From the NCBI GenBank assembly GCA_015233565.1, contig JADFXM010000008.1:144668-208667 (forward strand): DNA of 64,000 bases, given 5' to 3'. The notes beneath the pieces were generated by a model, which saw only the letters and a list, made by a program, of their open reading frames with translations, was not told the origin of the DNA and searched no databases. Positions 42,271 through 50,719 of this stretch are shown here, piece after piece. The DNA is from Candidatus Rifleibacteriota bacterium. GTDB lineage: Bacteria > Muiribacteriota > Ozemobacteria > Ozemobacterales > Ozemobacteraceae. Position numbers and translations under genes: made by a program. Each line of letters begins with the position of its first letter. Position 1 is the stretch's first letter.

Positions 42271-44091
42271 ATGTCGGAAGAAAATCCAAAAATTCCTTTA
42301 AAGCCACGCATTCTTGGGCAAAAACCTTCTTTGGAAAATCAAAATGTGAATCAAAATCCAGGTTTGAATCCAAATTCAGATCAAACTTCAGGTTCGAACT
42401 GTAGTCCGACTTTGGCACCGAACCTGGGGGCGAATCCGGCAACGAACTCTCAATTGAGCAGGAATTCCAATCCAAATCAGCAAGGGAATAGTTCCACGTC
42501 GGGGTCCAATTCCTCCAAACAAAATGAGTGCAATGCAAATTCCAGTTTCTTTACGGAACTTGACATATTAATTCGGGCGAAATATCCTATTTTATATATC
42601 GTCTCACATGAAGAAGAACGTGTTGAGAAGCTGATATATCAGATTTCCCAGGCGCAAAATAAACATTGCTATGGATGGTCAATCACAAAAGGGCTTCAAC
42701 CAACTGGCGCAGAAGCCCAAAGTAGAAAGAAAATTTCTGAATCGACACGTGATCCCCAGGAAGCCATTGAAAGCATTTTTGACAGCATGGAAAATGCGAT
42801 TTATATTTTCAAAGATTACCATCCATTCCTCGACAATATTTCTGTAATCAGGCGTTTAAGGGAATTGGCCGGTTTTTTGAGAGACAGTCCCAGGACTTTG
42901 GTAATTATTTCTCCGACGTTGAAGATTCCTTGTGAACTTGAAAAAGAAATTACTGTTGTAGAGTTTGGATTGCCAACCTCAAATGAAATTACCCGAAAAT
43001 TGGAAGAAATGATTGAGCTGGTAAAAAGTAATCCGCAAGTAAAGATCAATTTGACTTCACAGGATAAAGAGCGATTAGTTAAAGCTTGCCAGGGTTTGAC
43101 TTTAAATGAAATCGAAAATGTTCTGGCAAGGACATTAATTTCCAGACATAAGCTTGATGGAGAAGACTTAAGGGCCATTCACAGTGAAAAAGAACAGATA
43201 ATCCGGAAAAGTGGAATTCTTGAATATTATCCGACGAATGAAGGTATACACAGCGTTGGGGGCCTGGAGAACCTCAAAGATTGGTTTATGAAGAGGTCTC
43301 AAGCTTTTTCAGAAAAGGCCAAGATGTTTGGTTGTACTCCCCCCAAAGGAATATTACTCCTGGGAGTACAAGGTTGTGGAAAGAGTCTTGTAGCGAAAGC
43401 TATCAGTAGTTTATGGAATGTTCCGCTTCTTCGACTTGACATGGGGCGCATTTTTTCGGGATTGGTTGGTTCAAGCGAAGAAAATGTCAGGCGTGCAATA
43501 AGAACAGCGGAATCTGTTTCCCCAGCTATTCTCTGGGTGGATGAAATTGAGAAAGCTTTCTCAGGGACTCAGTCATCTGGGCAAAGCGATGGTGGTACTG
43601 CAAGCAGGGTTTTTGGAACTTTCATAACCTGGCTTCAGGAAAAAACCTCTCCGGTTTTTGTAATCGCTACCTCCAACCGAATAAGGGATTTGCCGCCTGA
43701 ACTGTTCAGGAAGGGGCGTTTCGATGATATTTTTTTCGTCGATCTTCCAGACGAGATGGAGAGGGAGAAAATTTTTGAAATCCATATAAAAAAGAGAAAT
43801 CGAAATCCAAAGGGTTTTGATTTGGCCTTACTCTCTCAATCTGCCGAAGGTTTTTCGGGTGCCGAAATTGAAGAAGCAATTTCATCGGCTCTTTATGAGG
43901 CATTCAATTTGAGCCAGGAGCTGACCACTGAGTTAATCAAAGGATCGCTTTTTGAAACTTTCCCCCTTTCCAAAACCATGAAGGAAGAAATTGATCAGCT
44001 AAGAAGTTGGGCTATGGAAAGGGCTCGTCCGGCTTCAAGAGATCAAGAGGGATTTGTCAGAGCTGGAACTCGTCGTGCTCTGGAAATATAG
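42271..44091 (+). CDS. ycf46: Ycf46-like AAA+ ATPase with Asn/Ser-rich N-terminal extension
   Basis: A cytoplasmic AAA+ ATPase. Residues about 15-90 are a low-complexity Asn/Pro/Ser/Gln linker built from short NQNPGLNPNS-like repeats, unusual for the family. Residues about 92-330 are the Ycf46 N-terminal region (LDILIRAKYPILYIVSHEEERV). The AAA module has Walker A GVQGCGKS (about 366-373), the family signature PLLRLDMGRIFSGLVGSSEENVRRAI, Walker B ILWVDEIEKAF (about 420-430), sensor 1 ATSNR and arginine-finger RKGRFD (about 480), then a lid domain. GAGGAAGTGAA precedes the ATG. It is followed 9 nt later by a DUF1257 (Ycf35-like) gene and then TPR and DUF2997 genes, a neighbourhood also known from cyanobacteria, which implies a shared but undefined process. 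Confidence 0.85.
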   Translation: MSEENPKIPLKPRILGQKPSLENQNVNQNPGLNPNSDQTSGSNCSPTLAPNLGANPATNSQLSRNSNPNQQGNSSTSGSNSSKQNECNANSSFFTELDILIRAKYPILYIVSHEEERVEKLIYQISQAQNKHCYGWSITKGLQPTGAEAQSRKKISESTRDPQEAIESIFDSMENAIYIFKDYHPFLDNISVIRRLRELAGFLRDSPRTLVIISPTLKIPCELEKEITVVEFGLPTSNEITRKLEEMIELVKSNPQVKINLTSQDKERLVKACQGLTLNEIENVLARTLISRHKLDGEDLRAIHSEKEQIIRKSGILEYYPTNEGIHSVGGLENLKDWFMKRSQAFSEKAKMFGCTPPKGILLLGVQGCGKSLVAKAISSLWNVPLLRLDMGRIFSGLVGSSEENVRRAIRTAESVSPAILWVDEIEKAFSGTQSSGQSDGGTASRVFGTFITWLQEKTSPVFVIATSNRIRDLPPELFRKGRFDDIFFVDLPDEMEREKIFEIHIKKRNRNPKGFDLALLSQSAEGFSGAEIEEAISSALYEAFNLSQELTTELIKGSLFETFPLSKTMKEEIDQLRSWAMERARPASRDQEGFVRAGTRRALEI

Positions 44092-44100
44092 GAGGGAAAC

Positions 44101-44553
44101 ATGTCTGGTTTCGTGGTAATGGTCCCGTTAGTGGCCGGGTGGCCGGTTTTTGTGGCTGCTGCGGCTGCCGCAGGTGCTGTTATGGGCCTGAAGGCAATGG
44201 AGAAGGGTTCTCTTCGCGAAGATAATTCAGTTAGTGAGGTTGAAATTGGATTACCTGCAAATTATTCACTTTCTTCGGCGATCGATGAGGGTGAAAGCAT
44301 GCAATTGGAAGGAAATGGGTTTTCAGTAATTTTTGAAAAAACCGGTCGTGGAGATTGCATAATGAGGGTTTACGGGCAAAACAAAACCAAAGGCCAACTT
44401 GAAACTCTTGGAAAAGAGCTTATTAATGGTATCGCTCAGCAATATGCTTATCAGAAATTAACCGCAGAATTGAAAAAGAAAGGTTTTCAGGTAAGTAAGG
44501 AAGAGGTCTCTGCTGACAAAACTATTCACTTAACCGTAAACCGTTGGAAGTAG
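44101..44553 (+). CDS. DUF1257 (Ycf35-like) protein with hydrophobic N-terminus
   Basis: The C-terminal half fits the DUF1257 pattern: QQYAYQKLTAELKKKGFQV followed by an acidic turn and IHLTVNRW at the end. The N-terminus is replaced by an Ala-rich hydrophobic helix (GWPVFVAAAAAAGAVMGLKAME), so this version may be membrane-anchored; the usual SHFS start is missing. GGAGGGAAAC precedes the ATG. It follows the Ycf46-like ATPase by 9 nt and is probably its partner. The function of DUF1257 is not established. Confidence 0.65.
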   Translation: MSGFVVMVPLVAGWPVFVAAAAAAGAVMGLKAMEKGSLREDNSVSEVEIGLPANYSLSSAIDEGESMQLEGNGFSVIFEKTGRGDCIMRVYGQNKTKGQLETLGKELINGIAQQYAYQKLTAELKKKGFQVSKEEVSADKTIHLTVNRWK

Positions 44554-44582
44554 GTTTTTTCCAAAAACGCATTTTAATGGCA

Positions 44583-44715
44583 CTCTTACTGATAAGGTGT
44601 GAAAAATTTGCCTAAAATGAAATTGAACAATATCATAATTCTTTGCCCACGGCATTCTCTGGTGTTGTACTTTCATGAGTTATTATAATTTTTCACGGCT
44701 TCTGAAATGTTGAGT
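44583..44715 (+). repeat. Dispersed repeat family D, copy 2, inside the Ycf46 cassette
   Basis: Matches 9969-10105 in the same orientation (GATAAGGTGTGAAA, GGCATTCTC, GTTGTACTTTCATGAGT). It occupies most of the 218-bp gap between the DUF1257 and TPR genes and separates two halves of an otherwise tight operon. Confidence 0.5.
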
Positions 44716-44771
44716 CGTGTTAAAGTGATCTATTATCAGGGGATTAACACATTTTTCAAAGGCGGTAAAGA

Positions 44772-45587
44772 GTGAGCAGATTCAGGTGGTTGGAATTTGA
44801 ACCCCCAAAAAAAGGGAGTGATGATTCTTCTTTGGAAAAACTTCCTTCGGGAGCTTTTCCCTCTGAAGTTGCCGGTGTAGACCTAACGGATGCGGCACAA
44901 GTGTTGCGTTTGGCTGATGAATTTTACCGCAAACTTGAATATGAAAAGGCGTTGCGTTATTTTTCCAAAGCCTTGAGTCTGGATCCTAATCTTGAAGATG
45001 CGTGGTTTGGTCAGCTTCTCTGCTTGCTCGACCTGGGAGAAACCCCGGAAGCTTTGACCTGGGCTATCAAAGCCAACAAAATTTTCTCAAAAAGTTCAAA
45101 TATTATCTCATCGAGAGCTCTTGCATTAGCAAGAGGAGGAAATCTTGTTGATGCCATGGCTTTTTCTGATGGGGCAATGAAATCTGATTCAGTTTCGTGG
45201 TTCCCCTGGCTTGCCCGGGGAGAAATTTTAGCTTTGTCCGGAGCTTCAAATGCTGAGTTTTGTATGATGAAAGCCAGAGAACTTTCCCCAAAAGATTGGT
45301 TAGTTTCCTTTAAAGTTGCTCAGAGCTATTCAAATAGTCCACTTTATGAAAAAGCAATTCCAATTTTCCAAAAAGTTCTGGCACAGAAACCGGATGTACC
45401 GGAAATTTATTTCGAAGTTGGAAAAGTCCAGAAAAAACTTGGGCTTATTGACTCAGCTGTGGAATCATTCCAAAGGGCTATTAAGTTGGCTCCCAACGAA
45501 AAAAAATATAGCGATGCTTATCTGGATGCACTAAATTCAGGTTTTATTCCCAAAGTTGTTGGGTGGTTTAGAAAAATTTTTAAGTGA
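44772..45587 (+). CDS. TPR-repeat protein of the Ycf46/DUF2997 cassette
   Basis: About five TPR units lie at residues 45-260, for example AEFYRKLEYEKALRYFSKALSLDPN, AWFGQLLCLLDLGETPEAL and VGKVQKKLGLIDSAVESFQRAIKLAPNE. No signal peptide. The start is GTG (44772) after GGCGGTAAAGA; the N-terminal 40 residues are polar and disordered-looking. It is followed 7 nt later by the DUF2997 gene. It presumably acts as a scaffold for the AAA ATPase or its substrates (inference from position only). Confidence 0.8.
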   Translation: MSRFRWLEFEPPKKGSDDSSLEKLPSGAFPSEVAGVDLTDAAQVLRLADEFYRKLEYEKALRYFSKALSLDPNLEDAWFGQLLCLLDLGETPEALTWAIKANKIFSKSSNIISSRALALARGGNLVDAMAFSDGAMKSDSVSWFPWLARGEILALSGASNAEFCMMKARELSPKDWLVSFKVAQSYSNSPLYEKAIPIFQKVLAQKPDVPEIYFEVGKVQKKLGLIDSAVESFQRAIKLAPNEKKYSDAYLDALNSGFIPKVVGWFRKIFK

Positions 45588-45594
45588 GGCTGAA

Positions 45595-45798
45595 ATGGCT
45601 AAAAAAGAAGAAATTAAAATTACCATAAAACCTGATGGACAGGTGGATATGACTCTCGAAGGCTTTGGAAAAGCTTGCGATGATTATATGAAAATGTTCC
45701 AGGAACTATTGTCTGCCAAAGTTAAGGAAAAAAAATTATCAGCTGAATATTATAGCGATCAAACAAAAGTCAGTAATACTCAAAAGACAAAATATTAA
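45595..45798 (+). CDS. DUF2997 family small protein
   Basis: Starting at ATG 45595 (MAKKEEIKITIKPDGQVDM) gives 67 residues that match the DUF2997 plan: a KITIKPDGxV strand, a Gly-rich turn, a Cys-containing helix (GKACDDYMKMFQELL) and the SAEYY signature near the end. The longer ORF-track start (45556) would overlap the TPR gene, and GAGGCTGAA precedes 45595. Members often sit with DUF1257 and Ycf46-type ATPases. Function unknown; the single Cys before the helix is the one conserved reactive residue visible. Confidence 0.75.
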   Translation: MAKKEEIKITIKPDGQVDMTLEGFGKACDDYMKMFQELLSAKVKEKKLSAEYYSDQTKVSNTQKTKY

Positions 45799-45884
45799 AT
45801 ACGCAGCTTTTCAAAAAAATAGTCAAATTCAATTACTCGGAAAATGTCACGAGTTTTTAAAACTGGAAAATCCGGAGAATACTT

Positions 45885-46880
45885 ATCAACTGTCCAGATT
45901 GTCGAAAAGTCTTGACGAATGAGTTGATGGTTTGCCCATTCTGTGGAAGCCGAAAACTACTGGAAGAAAGCCTTAAGGAAGTAAATCCCCCCAGAGCCAA
46001 AGACAGAAGCCCTATTGATAATTTGTTAGCCTGGCTTGGTTCACATAAAAATTTAAGGATTTTCAGAAACCTGGTCCCCAACACTCCGGGAGAGGATGAT
46101 TGGTCATTACTGACTCCCCTTTTTCTTTCCTATATTTTTCCCGGGCTTGGACATCTTTATTTAAAGCCGGTTTTGAAAAACTTACTTTTTCTAATTGTTG
46201 CAGTTATTTTTATTAGTTTGGAGTATTTATATTACTATTCACATTTCGTCGATTTACTGAATATTTCTTGTGGCTTTTTTTTGGCATATACTTATTTCAG
46301 TGTTTTCAGAGAGACACTGGCAAGTGCCGGAAACAAGATCTCACCGATCGGATATCCTCTTTTTGTATGTATGACGGTCGCAGTAATTTTTCTTCAGATG
46401 TATTTTCTTGCGGGAATTTTTTCAGGTAATACAACAGCAGTGAGAATTTATGCTGCTTATTTTGCCCCGGAGTTTGAACCCGGTGATACAATTGTTTTGC
46501 GAGGTAATTTACCCAGAGGTGGGTTAAAAATTGGGGACATAGTTGTTACACAATATTATGATGAAATTGAGCGTGTTTATGCTTTAGAAGGTGATAAAAT
46601 GGAAGTATCCGGAAATTACCTTTTGGTAAATGGGAAAGTGCCGTTTGCAGATCCAAAAATCATTCCGATTACTAATTCTAATAGAAAAGTCAGCGTTTCC
46701 GGAGAACCGGAAAAAAGCCAGGGAAAGAACTTAGATACTGGTGTACAGCAGGGATTTATAGTTGAAAAGGATTGCGTAGGATTGTTAATAAATTCAAACC
46801 CGACTGCGGTTAAAATATCCTCTTTGCGCGGGAAAGTTGACGCGATTGCTTGGCCTCCCCCAAGACGGAAGAATTATTGA
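45885..46880 (+). CDS. Zinc-ribbon membrane protein with degenerate signal-peptidase (S26) fold
   Basis: The ORF-track TTG start (45912) cuts a zinc ribbon in half. Upstream in frame lie NCPDC..., pairing with CPFCGS to give C3/C6/C17/C20. GGAG is 7 nt before an ATC codon at 45885, which I take as the start (331 residues); no ATG, GTG or TTG fits. After the ribbon come four membrane helices, including FLSYIFPGLGHLYL, the pattern of PGLGxxY membrane domains. The C-terminal 150 residues follow type I signal peptidase order (FEPGDTIVL, GDIVVTQYY, ERVYALEGDKMEVSGNYLLVNGK). The Ser of SMxP is replaced (YFAPEFEPGD) and the catalytic Lys of KRVxGxPGD is Glu, so it should be inactive. It may recognise membrane substrates without cutting them. 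It follows the DUF2997 gene by 86 nt. Confidence 0.7.
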   Translation: MNCPDCRKVLTNELMVCPFCGSRKLLEESLKEVNPPRAKDRSPIDNLLAWLGSHKNLRIFRNLVPNTPGEDDWSLLTPLFLSYIFPGLGHLYLKPVLKNLLFLIVAVIFISLEYLYYYSHFVDLLNISCGFFLAYTYFSVFRETLASAGNKISPIGYPLFVCMTVAVIFLQMYFLAGIFSGNTTAVRIYAAYFAPEFEPGDTIVLRGNLPRGGLKIGDIVVTQYYDEIERVYALEGDKMEVSGNYLLVNGKVPFADPKIIPITNSNRKVSVSGEPEKSQGKNLDTGVQQGFIVEKDCVGLLINSNPTAVKISSLRGKVDAIAWPPPRRKNY

Positions 46881-47168
46881 ATTTGGTAGAAATTTTCCTT
46901 TAATTATCAAAAAAAAACTGAAACAATCGGTATCGTGAAATTATTTACAAACAGGAGTTAACTGATTTTAGAAAAAGCACTAGAGGGACAGGCAGAATTA
47001 TGGTAATTTAAGATGGTATGGACAAGTTAAGTCCGAGCGCTTCGAAAGCAAGAAGCGAGTATATTGGCAAAAAAATAACTCGAAATTGCACTTCATAAGA
47101 TACAGTTTACAAAATGTTTCATTTCAAAATATAAGTTTGTTGAATGATTAAAAAAATAGGGAAAGAAA
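46881..47168. other. Intergenic region upstream of pilT
   Basis: About 290 bp without a gene. I see neither a hairpin terminator nor a -24/-12 element; a short imperfect repeat GCGCTTCGAAAGC...GAAGCG is present near 47036-47064. It should hold the promoter of the pilT operon. Confidence 0.35.
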
Positions 47169-48227
47169 ATGTTTCAAGTTTTGAGCCTTGATTATTTATT
47201 AAAAATCTGCCAGGAAAGATTTGCTTCTGATTTACACCTTTCCGTAGGATTGCCGCCTGCTGCCCGTGTAAATGGTGAAATAGTCGCACTTCCATTTGAC
47301 AATCTTGATGCGGAAACTTGTCAAAGATTGGCATATTCATCATTGACAACTGATCAGATTGTCAAGTTCGAATCTGAATGGGAATTGGATTTTTCTTTCG
47401 CGCTTCCAAACCTGGGACGTTTCAGAGTGAATATTTTCAAGGAAAGGGGATATGTTGAAGCCTCTTTTCGGCTTGTTACGCCAAGAATTTTGACCCTTGC
47501 GGAATTAGGTTTACCGGATGCTTGTGTTGAATTAACCAGACGTCCAAATGGTCTTTTGTTGATTACCGGTCCAACTGGTGTTGGAAAAACAACAACAATG
47601 AATTCGATGATCGATCAAATCAACCAGGAACGTCGCTGCAGAATAATTACGATTGAAGATCCTATAGAATATCTGCATCATCACAAAAAATCCGTTGTAC
47701 TTCAAAGGGAAGTGCATTCGGATACCCACAGTTTTAATGCAGCCTTGAGGCATGTTTTGAGACAAGATCCGGATATAATAGCAGTGGGAGAAATGCGTGA
47801 TCTGGAAACCATTTCGACTGCTATTACTGCAGCTGAAACAGGTCATCTTGTCCTTGCCACTCTGCATACCAACGATGCTCAACAAACCATTGATCGTATC
47901 GTGGATGTTTTTCCACCTCACCAACAAGAGCAGATCAGAATTCAACTTGCGAATTCGCTTCAGGGAATATTGTGCCAGCAATTGCTTCCTAATGTTGAGC
48001 GAGATGGAAGAGTCCTTTCATATGAGCTGTTAATAGCCACACCCGCAATTAGAAGGTTGATAAGAGAAAATAAATTGAGCCAGATAGATACTTTTATTCA
48101 AACCGGTGCGGAACATGGTATGATATCCATGGACAAGTGCCTCAAAGCGCTTTATCAAAAAGGCATAATTGCTTACGATGTCGCACTTTCCAAAGTAAAA
48201 AATCCTAGTGCTTTTAAGGAAGTGTGA
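47169..48227 (+). CDS. pilT: PilT-type twitching motility (pilus retraction) ATPase
   Basis: Hexameric secretion-type ATPase that powers type IV pilus retraction. All motifs are present: Walker A GPTGVGKTT, Asp box IITIEDPIEY, Walker B QDPDIIAVGEMRD, His box GHLVLATLHTNDA. The N-terminal PAS-like domain (ASDLHLSVGLPPAARVNG) and the PilT-specific AIRRLIRE region (ATPAIRRLIRENKLSQID) distinguish it from PilB. Length 352 is usual. GGGAAAGAAA precedes the ATG. The stop overlaps the next gene's ATG (TGATG). No other pilus genes are in the window, so they must lie elsewhere. Confidence 0.93.
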   Translation: MFQVLSLDYLLKICQERFASDLHLSVGLPPAARVNGEIVALPFDNLDAETCQRLAYSSLTTDQIVKFESEWELDFSFALPNLGRFRVNIFKERGYVEASFRLVTPRILTLAELGLPDACVELTRRPNGLLLITGPTGVGKTTTMNSMIDQINQERRCRIITIEDPIEYLHHHKKSVVLQREVHSDTHSFNAALRHVLRQDPDIIAVGEMRDLETISTAITAAETGHLVLATLHTNDAQQTIDRIVDVFPPHQQEQIRIQLANSLQGILCQQLLPNVERDGRVLSYELLIATPAIRRLIRENKLSQIDTFIQTGAEHGMISMDKCLKALYQKGIIAYDVALSKVKNPSAFKEV

Positions 48228-49195
48228 TGAACCGAACCTTATTGCCCCTACAGGAACCATTCAGAGGGTTTTCGCGAGCATTATTCTCAACCTGGCTTTA
48301 TCTTCGCAGATTCAATCTGCTGTTTGACGCAGGGGAGGGAGTTGCTACAAATTTATTGAATCGAGTATTCGGAATAAAAAGAATTTTTCTATCTCACGGG
48401 CATGTTGACCATATCGCGGGTTTGGTAAATCTGGTGAATATTCGAAATTTGGGAGCTGGAGATCAAACCGCTGAACTGACAATTTATTTTCCAAAACACA
48501 ATATTTTGATTGAACGTATCCAGAATTATTTATCCCAAACCCAGAATGAACTTTCTTTCCCTCTATTATGGAAACCCTTGGAAGCTGATGAAAAAATTGA
48601 ACTTGATCCGAAAAGGGGAAAGACATTTCTGAAAACCTTCCGGACAATCCATTCACAGAAACAATTAAGCCTGGGTTTTAATATTATTGAAACCCGTAGA
48701 AAGCTAAAAGATGAATATCATGGAAAAAACCAGGATGAGATAAATCATGCAATCTGGTCGTTAGGCAAGGAAAACGTGGCTGAACCGTTTGAACAGACAA
48801 TTTTTTCTTATGGTGGAGATTCGAGGCCCATTGATCCAAATATGGTAAAAGGAAGTCTTTTGTTATGCCATGAATCTACATATTTACGTCCGGAGGATGA
48901 CGAAAGGAATTTTCAACAGCATTCAATTCTTTCTGAAGTAATAGAACTGGCAACCAAGGCTGATGTGAAAACATTGCTATTATTTCATCTTTCTTTAAGA
49001 TACACTTTAGATGAAATTCGTCAGGCTATTATTAAAGAGATTGAAAATAAGAAGATTGCTTACAAAATAATTTTTCTGTATGGTGACAGACTTTGTGATC
49101 CACTTGAACCTCAGAGTTATCGACGCTTCAGCCGACCGGTTGAAGAGGAAGACACTTCGGAGTTTCCGGTTGATCTAAAAGAGGAGGGAAACTGA
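48227..49195 (+). CDS. RNase Z-like metallo-beta-lactamase-fold hydrolase
   Basis: The metal motif SHGHVDHIAGL and the DAGEG strand place it in the RNase Z-like MBL group; later ligands are YGGDSRPI (Asp) and the distal HLSLRY segment (His). It is 322 residues and lacks the long exosite arm typical of tRNA-processing RNase Z, so tRNA maturation is uncertain. The start is ATG 48227 overlapping the pilT stop; the ORF-track GTG is one codon earlier. It is 2-3 nt from the NtrC-type gene, so pilT, this gene and the regulator form one operon. Confidence 0.8.
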   Translation: MNRTLLPLQEPFRGFSRALFSTWLYLRRFNLLFDAGEGVATNLLNRVFGIKRIFLSHGHVDHIAGLVNLVNIRNLGAGDQTAELTIYFPKHNILIERIQNYLSQTQNELSFPLLWKPLEADEKIELDPKRGKTFLKTFRTIHSQKQLSLGFNIIETRRKLKDEYHGKNQDEINHAIWSLGKENVAEPFEQTIFSYGGDSRPIDPNMVKGSLLLCHESTYLRPEDDERNFQQHSILSEVIELATKADVKTLLLFHLSLRYTLDEIRQAIIKEIENKKIAYKIIFLYGDRLCDPLEPQSYRRFSRPVEEEDTSEFPVDLKEEGN

Positions 49196-49197
49196 AA

Positions 49198-50715
49198 TTG
49201 AGCGCGAAAATATTGGTAATCGATGATGAGCATAGTGTCAGGTGGGCATTTGAAAAGGCTCTTCAGAAAGTAGGATATCAAGTTGCACTGGCAGAAACAG
49301 GAACAAAGGGACTAGCGCTTTTTTTCTCAATCAAACCTGATTTAACACTTTTAGACATTAGAATGCCTGAAATGGACGGCTTGACAGTGTTAAAAAGTAT
49401 CCGTGAGCGTGATCCTAACGCCCAGGTTATTGTGATGACAGCATACAGTGATATGGATACAACAGTAACTGCAATGAAGCTGGGAGCTTACGATTTCCTT
49501 TCTAAGCCATTCAATATAGAAGATTGTCTTGCTCTTATTGCCAGGGGGTTGAGTGCAAGATCAGTTCAGAGAACTGAACAACCGGAGGCTATTGAAAAAC
49601 TCAAACCGGGCGGATTAATTGGTAACAGCCCTGCCATGCAGGAAGTTTATAAACTCATCGGGAAAGTTTCCTCAGAAGATGTAACAGTTCTGATTACTGG
49701 TGATTCCGGTTCAGGAAAGGAGCTGGTTGCTCAAGCAATCCATAATAATTCCAATCGGGCTGAAAAACCTTTTTGGGCGATAAATTGTACTGCAGTTGCT
49801 GAAAGTCTTATGGAATCAGAATTATTTGGATATGAAAAAGGAGCTTTTACAGGTGCCCAGAATTCCAAAGCCGGTATTTTCGAATTAGCACAGGGAGGCA
49901 CTCTTTTTCTGGATGAGCTTGGGGACATGAGTCTTGAGATGCAAGCGAATCTTCTGCGGGTTCTTGAGGAACGCGAAATTGTAAGAATTGGCGGAAGTAA
50001 GAAAATTAAGGTGGATGTTCGTATTATTGCCGCTACGAACAAAGACCTAAGGCGATATATTCAAGAAAATCGTTTTCGGGACGATCTGTTTCACAGGATT
50101 AAAGTAATAGAGATTCGCCTTCCCCCTTTGAGAAACCGTGTGGAAGACATTCCTGTTCTTGCTAATTTTTTCATGAATCAATTATCAGGTAACAGAAAGG
50201 GATCCCCCAAAAAACTATCCGAAGAAGCTATTAAATTGCTTTCCTTGTATTCCTGGCCAGGAAATGTCCGGGAGTTAAAGAACGCAATTGATCAGGCTTA
50301 TACTCTTAGTCGTGATCAAGTCATTCTTCCAGAGGATCTTCCAACGGAAATAAGAGTTCCAAAGACTTATCCAATTACTGTTCCTATCAATTTTCCACCC
50401 AAAATAAATGAAGCTGCTTCCGATTCAAACAAGACCGAAGAAATAAAACCTGCAGAAGGGGCAAAAATCATTGGTCAGGGAGGCTCTTCCCAAGCTGAGT
50501 TGGTTCCAAACATGATTACCAACCTTGTTTCAATCATGATTAAAGATCAAACTCCCGGTGAAGTACATGAAAGAATAATTGGGGCCGTTGAACGGGAGAT
50601 CCTATCACAGGCACTTACTATAAATCGAAATAATCAAGTTCAGACTGCCAATTATTTAGGAATAACGCGAAACACATTGCGCACAAAAATCGAAAAATAC
50701 AAAATTTCAAATTAG
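49198..50715 (+). CDS. NtrC-family sigma54-dependent response regulator
   Basis: Three domains: receiver (about 1-120; phosphoacceptor in LTLLDIRMPEMDG, Lys in FLSKPF), AAA+ sigma54-activation domain (about 140-370; Walker A GDSGSGKE, GAFTGA in YEKGAFTGAQ, Walker B GGTLFLDELGDM, arginine finger region RFRDDLFHRI), and a C-terminal Fis-type helix-turn-helix (QVQTANYLGITRNTLRTKI). A poorly conserved linker of about 70 residues precedes the HTH. The start is TTG with GAGGAGGGAAACTGAAA upstream. No kinase gene is adjacent. It is a natural candidate to drive the sigma54 promoter at 41942 and sigma54 flagellar or pilus genes (inference). Confidence 0.92.
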   Translation: MSAKILVIDDEHSVRWAFEKALQKVGYQVALAETGTKGLALFFSIKPDLTLLDIRMPEMDGLTVLKSIRERDPNAQVIVMTAYSDMDTTVTAMKLGAYDFLSKPFNIEDCLALIARGLSARSVQRTEQPEAIEKLKPGGLIGNSPAMQEVYKLIGKVSSEDVTVLITGDSGSGKELVAQAIHNNSNRAEKPFWAINCTAVAESLMESELFGYEKGAFTGAQNSKAGIFELAQGGTLFLDELGDMSLEMQANLLRVLEEREIVRIGGSKKIKVDVRIIAATNKDLRRYIQENRFRDDLFHRIKVIEIRLPPLRNRVEDIPVLANFFMNQLSGNRKGSPKKLSEEAIKLLSLYSWPGNVRELKNAIDQAYTLSRDQVILPEDLPTEIRVPKTYPITVPINFPPKINEAASDSNKTEEIKPAEGAKIIGQGGSSQAELVPNMITNLVSIMIKDQTPGEVHERIIGAVEREILSQALTINRNNQVQTANYLGITRNTLRTKIEKYKISN

Positions 50716-50719
50716 AAAT

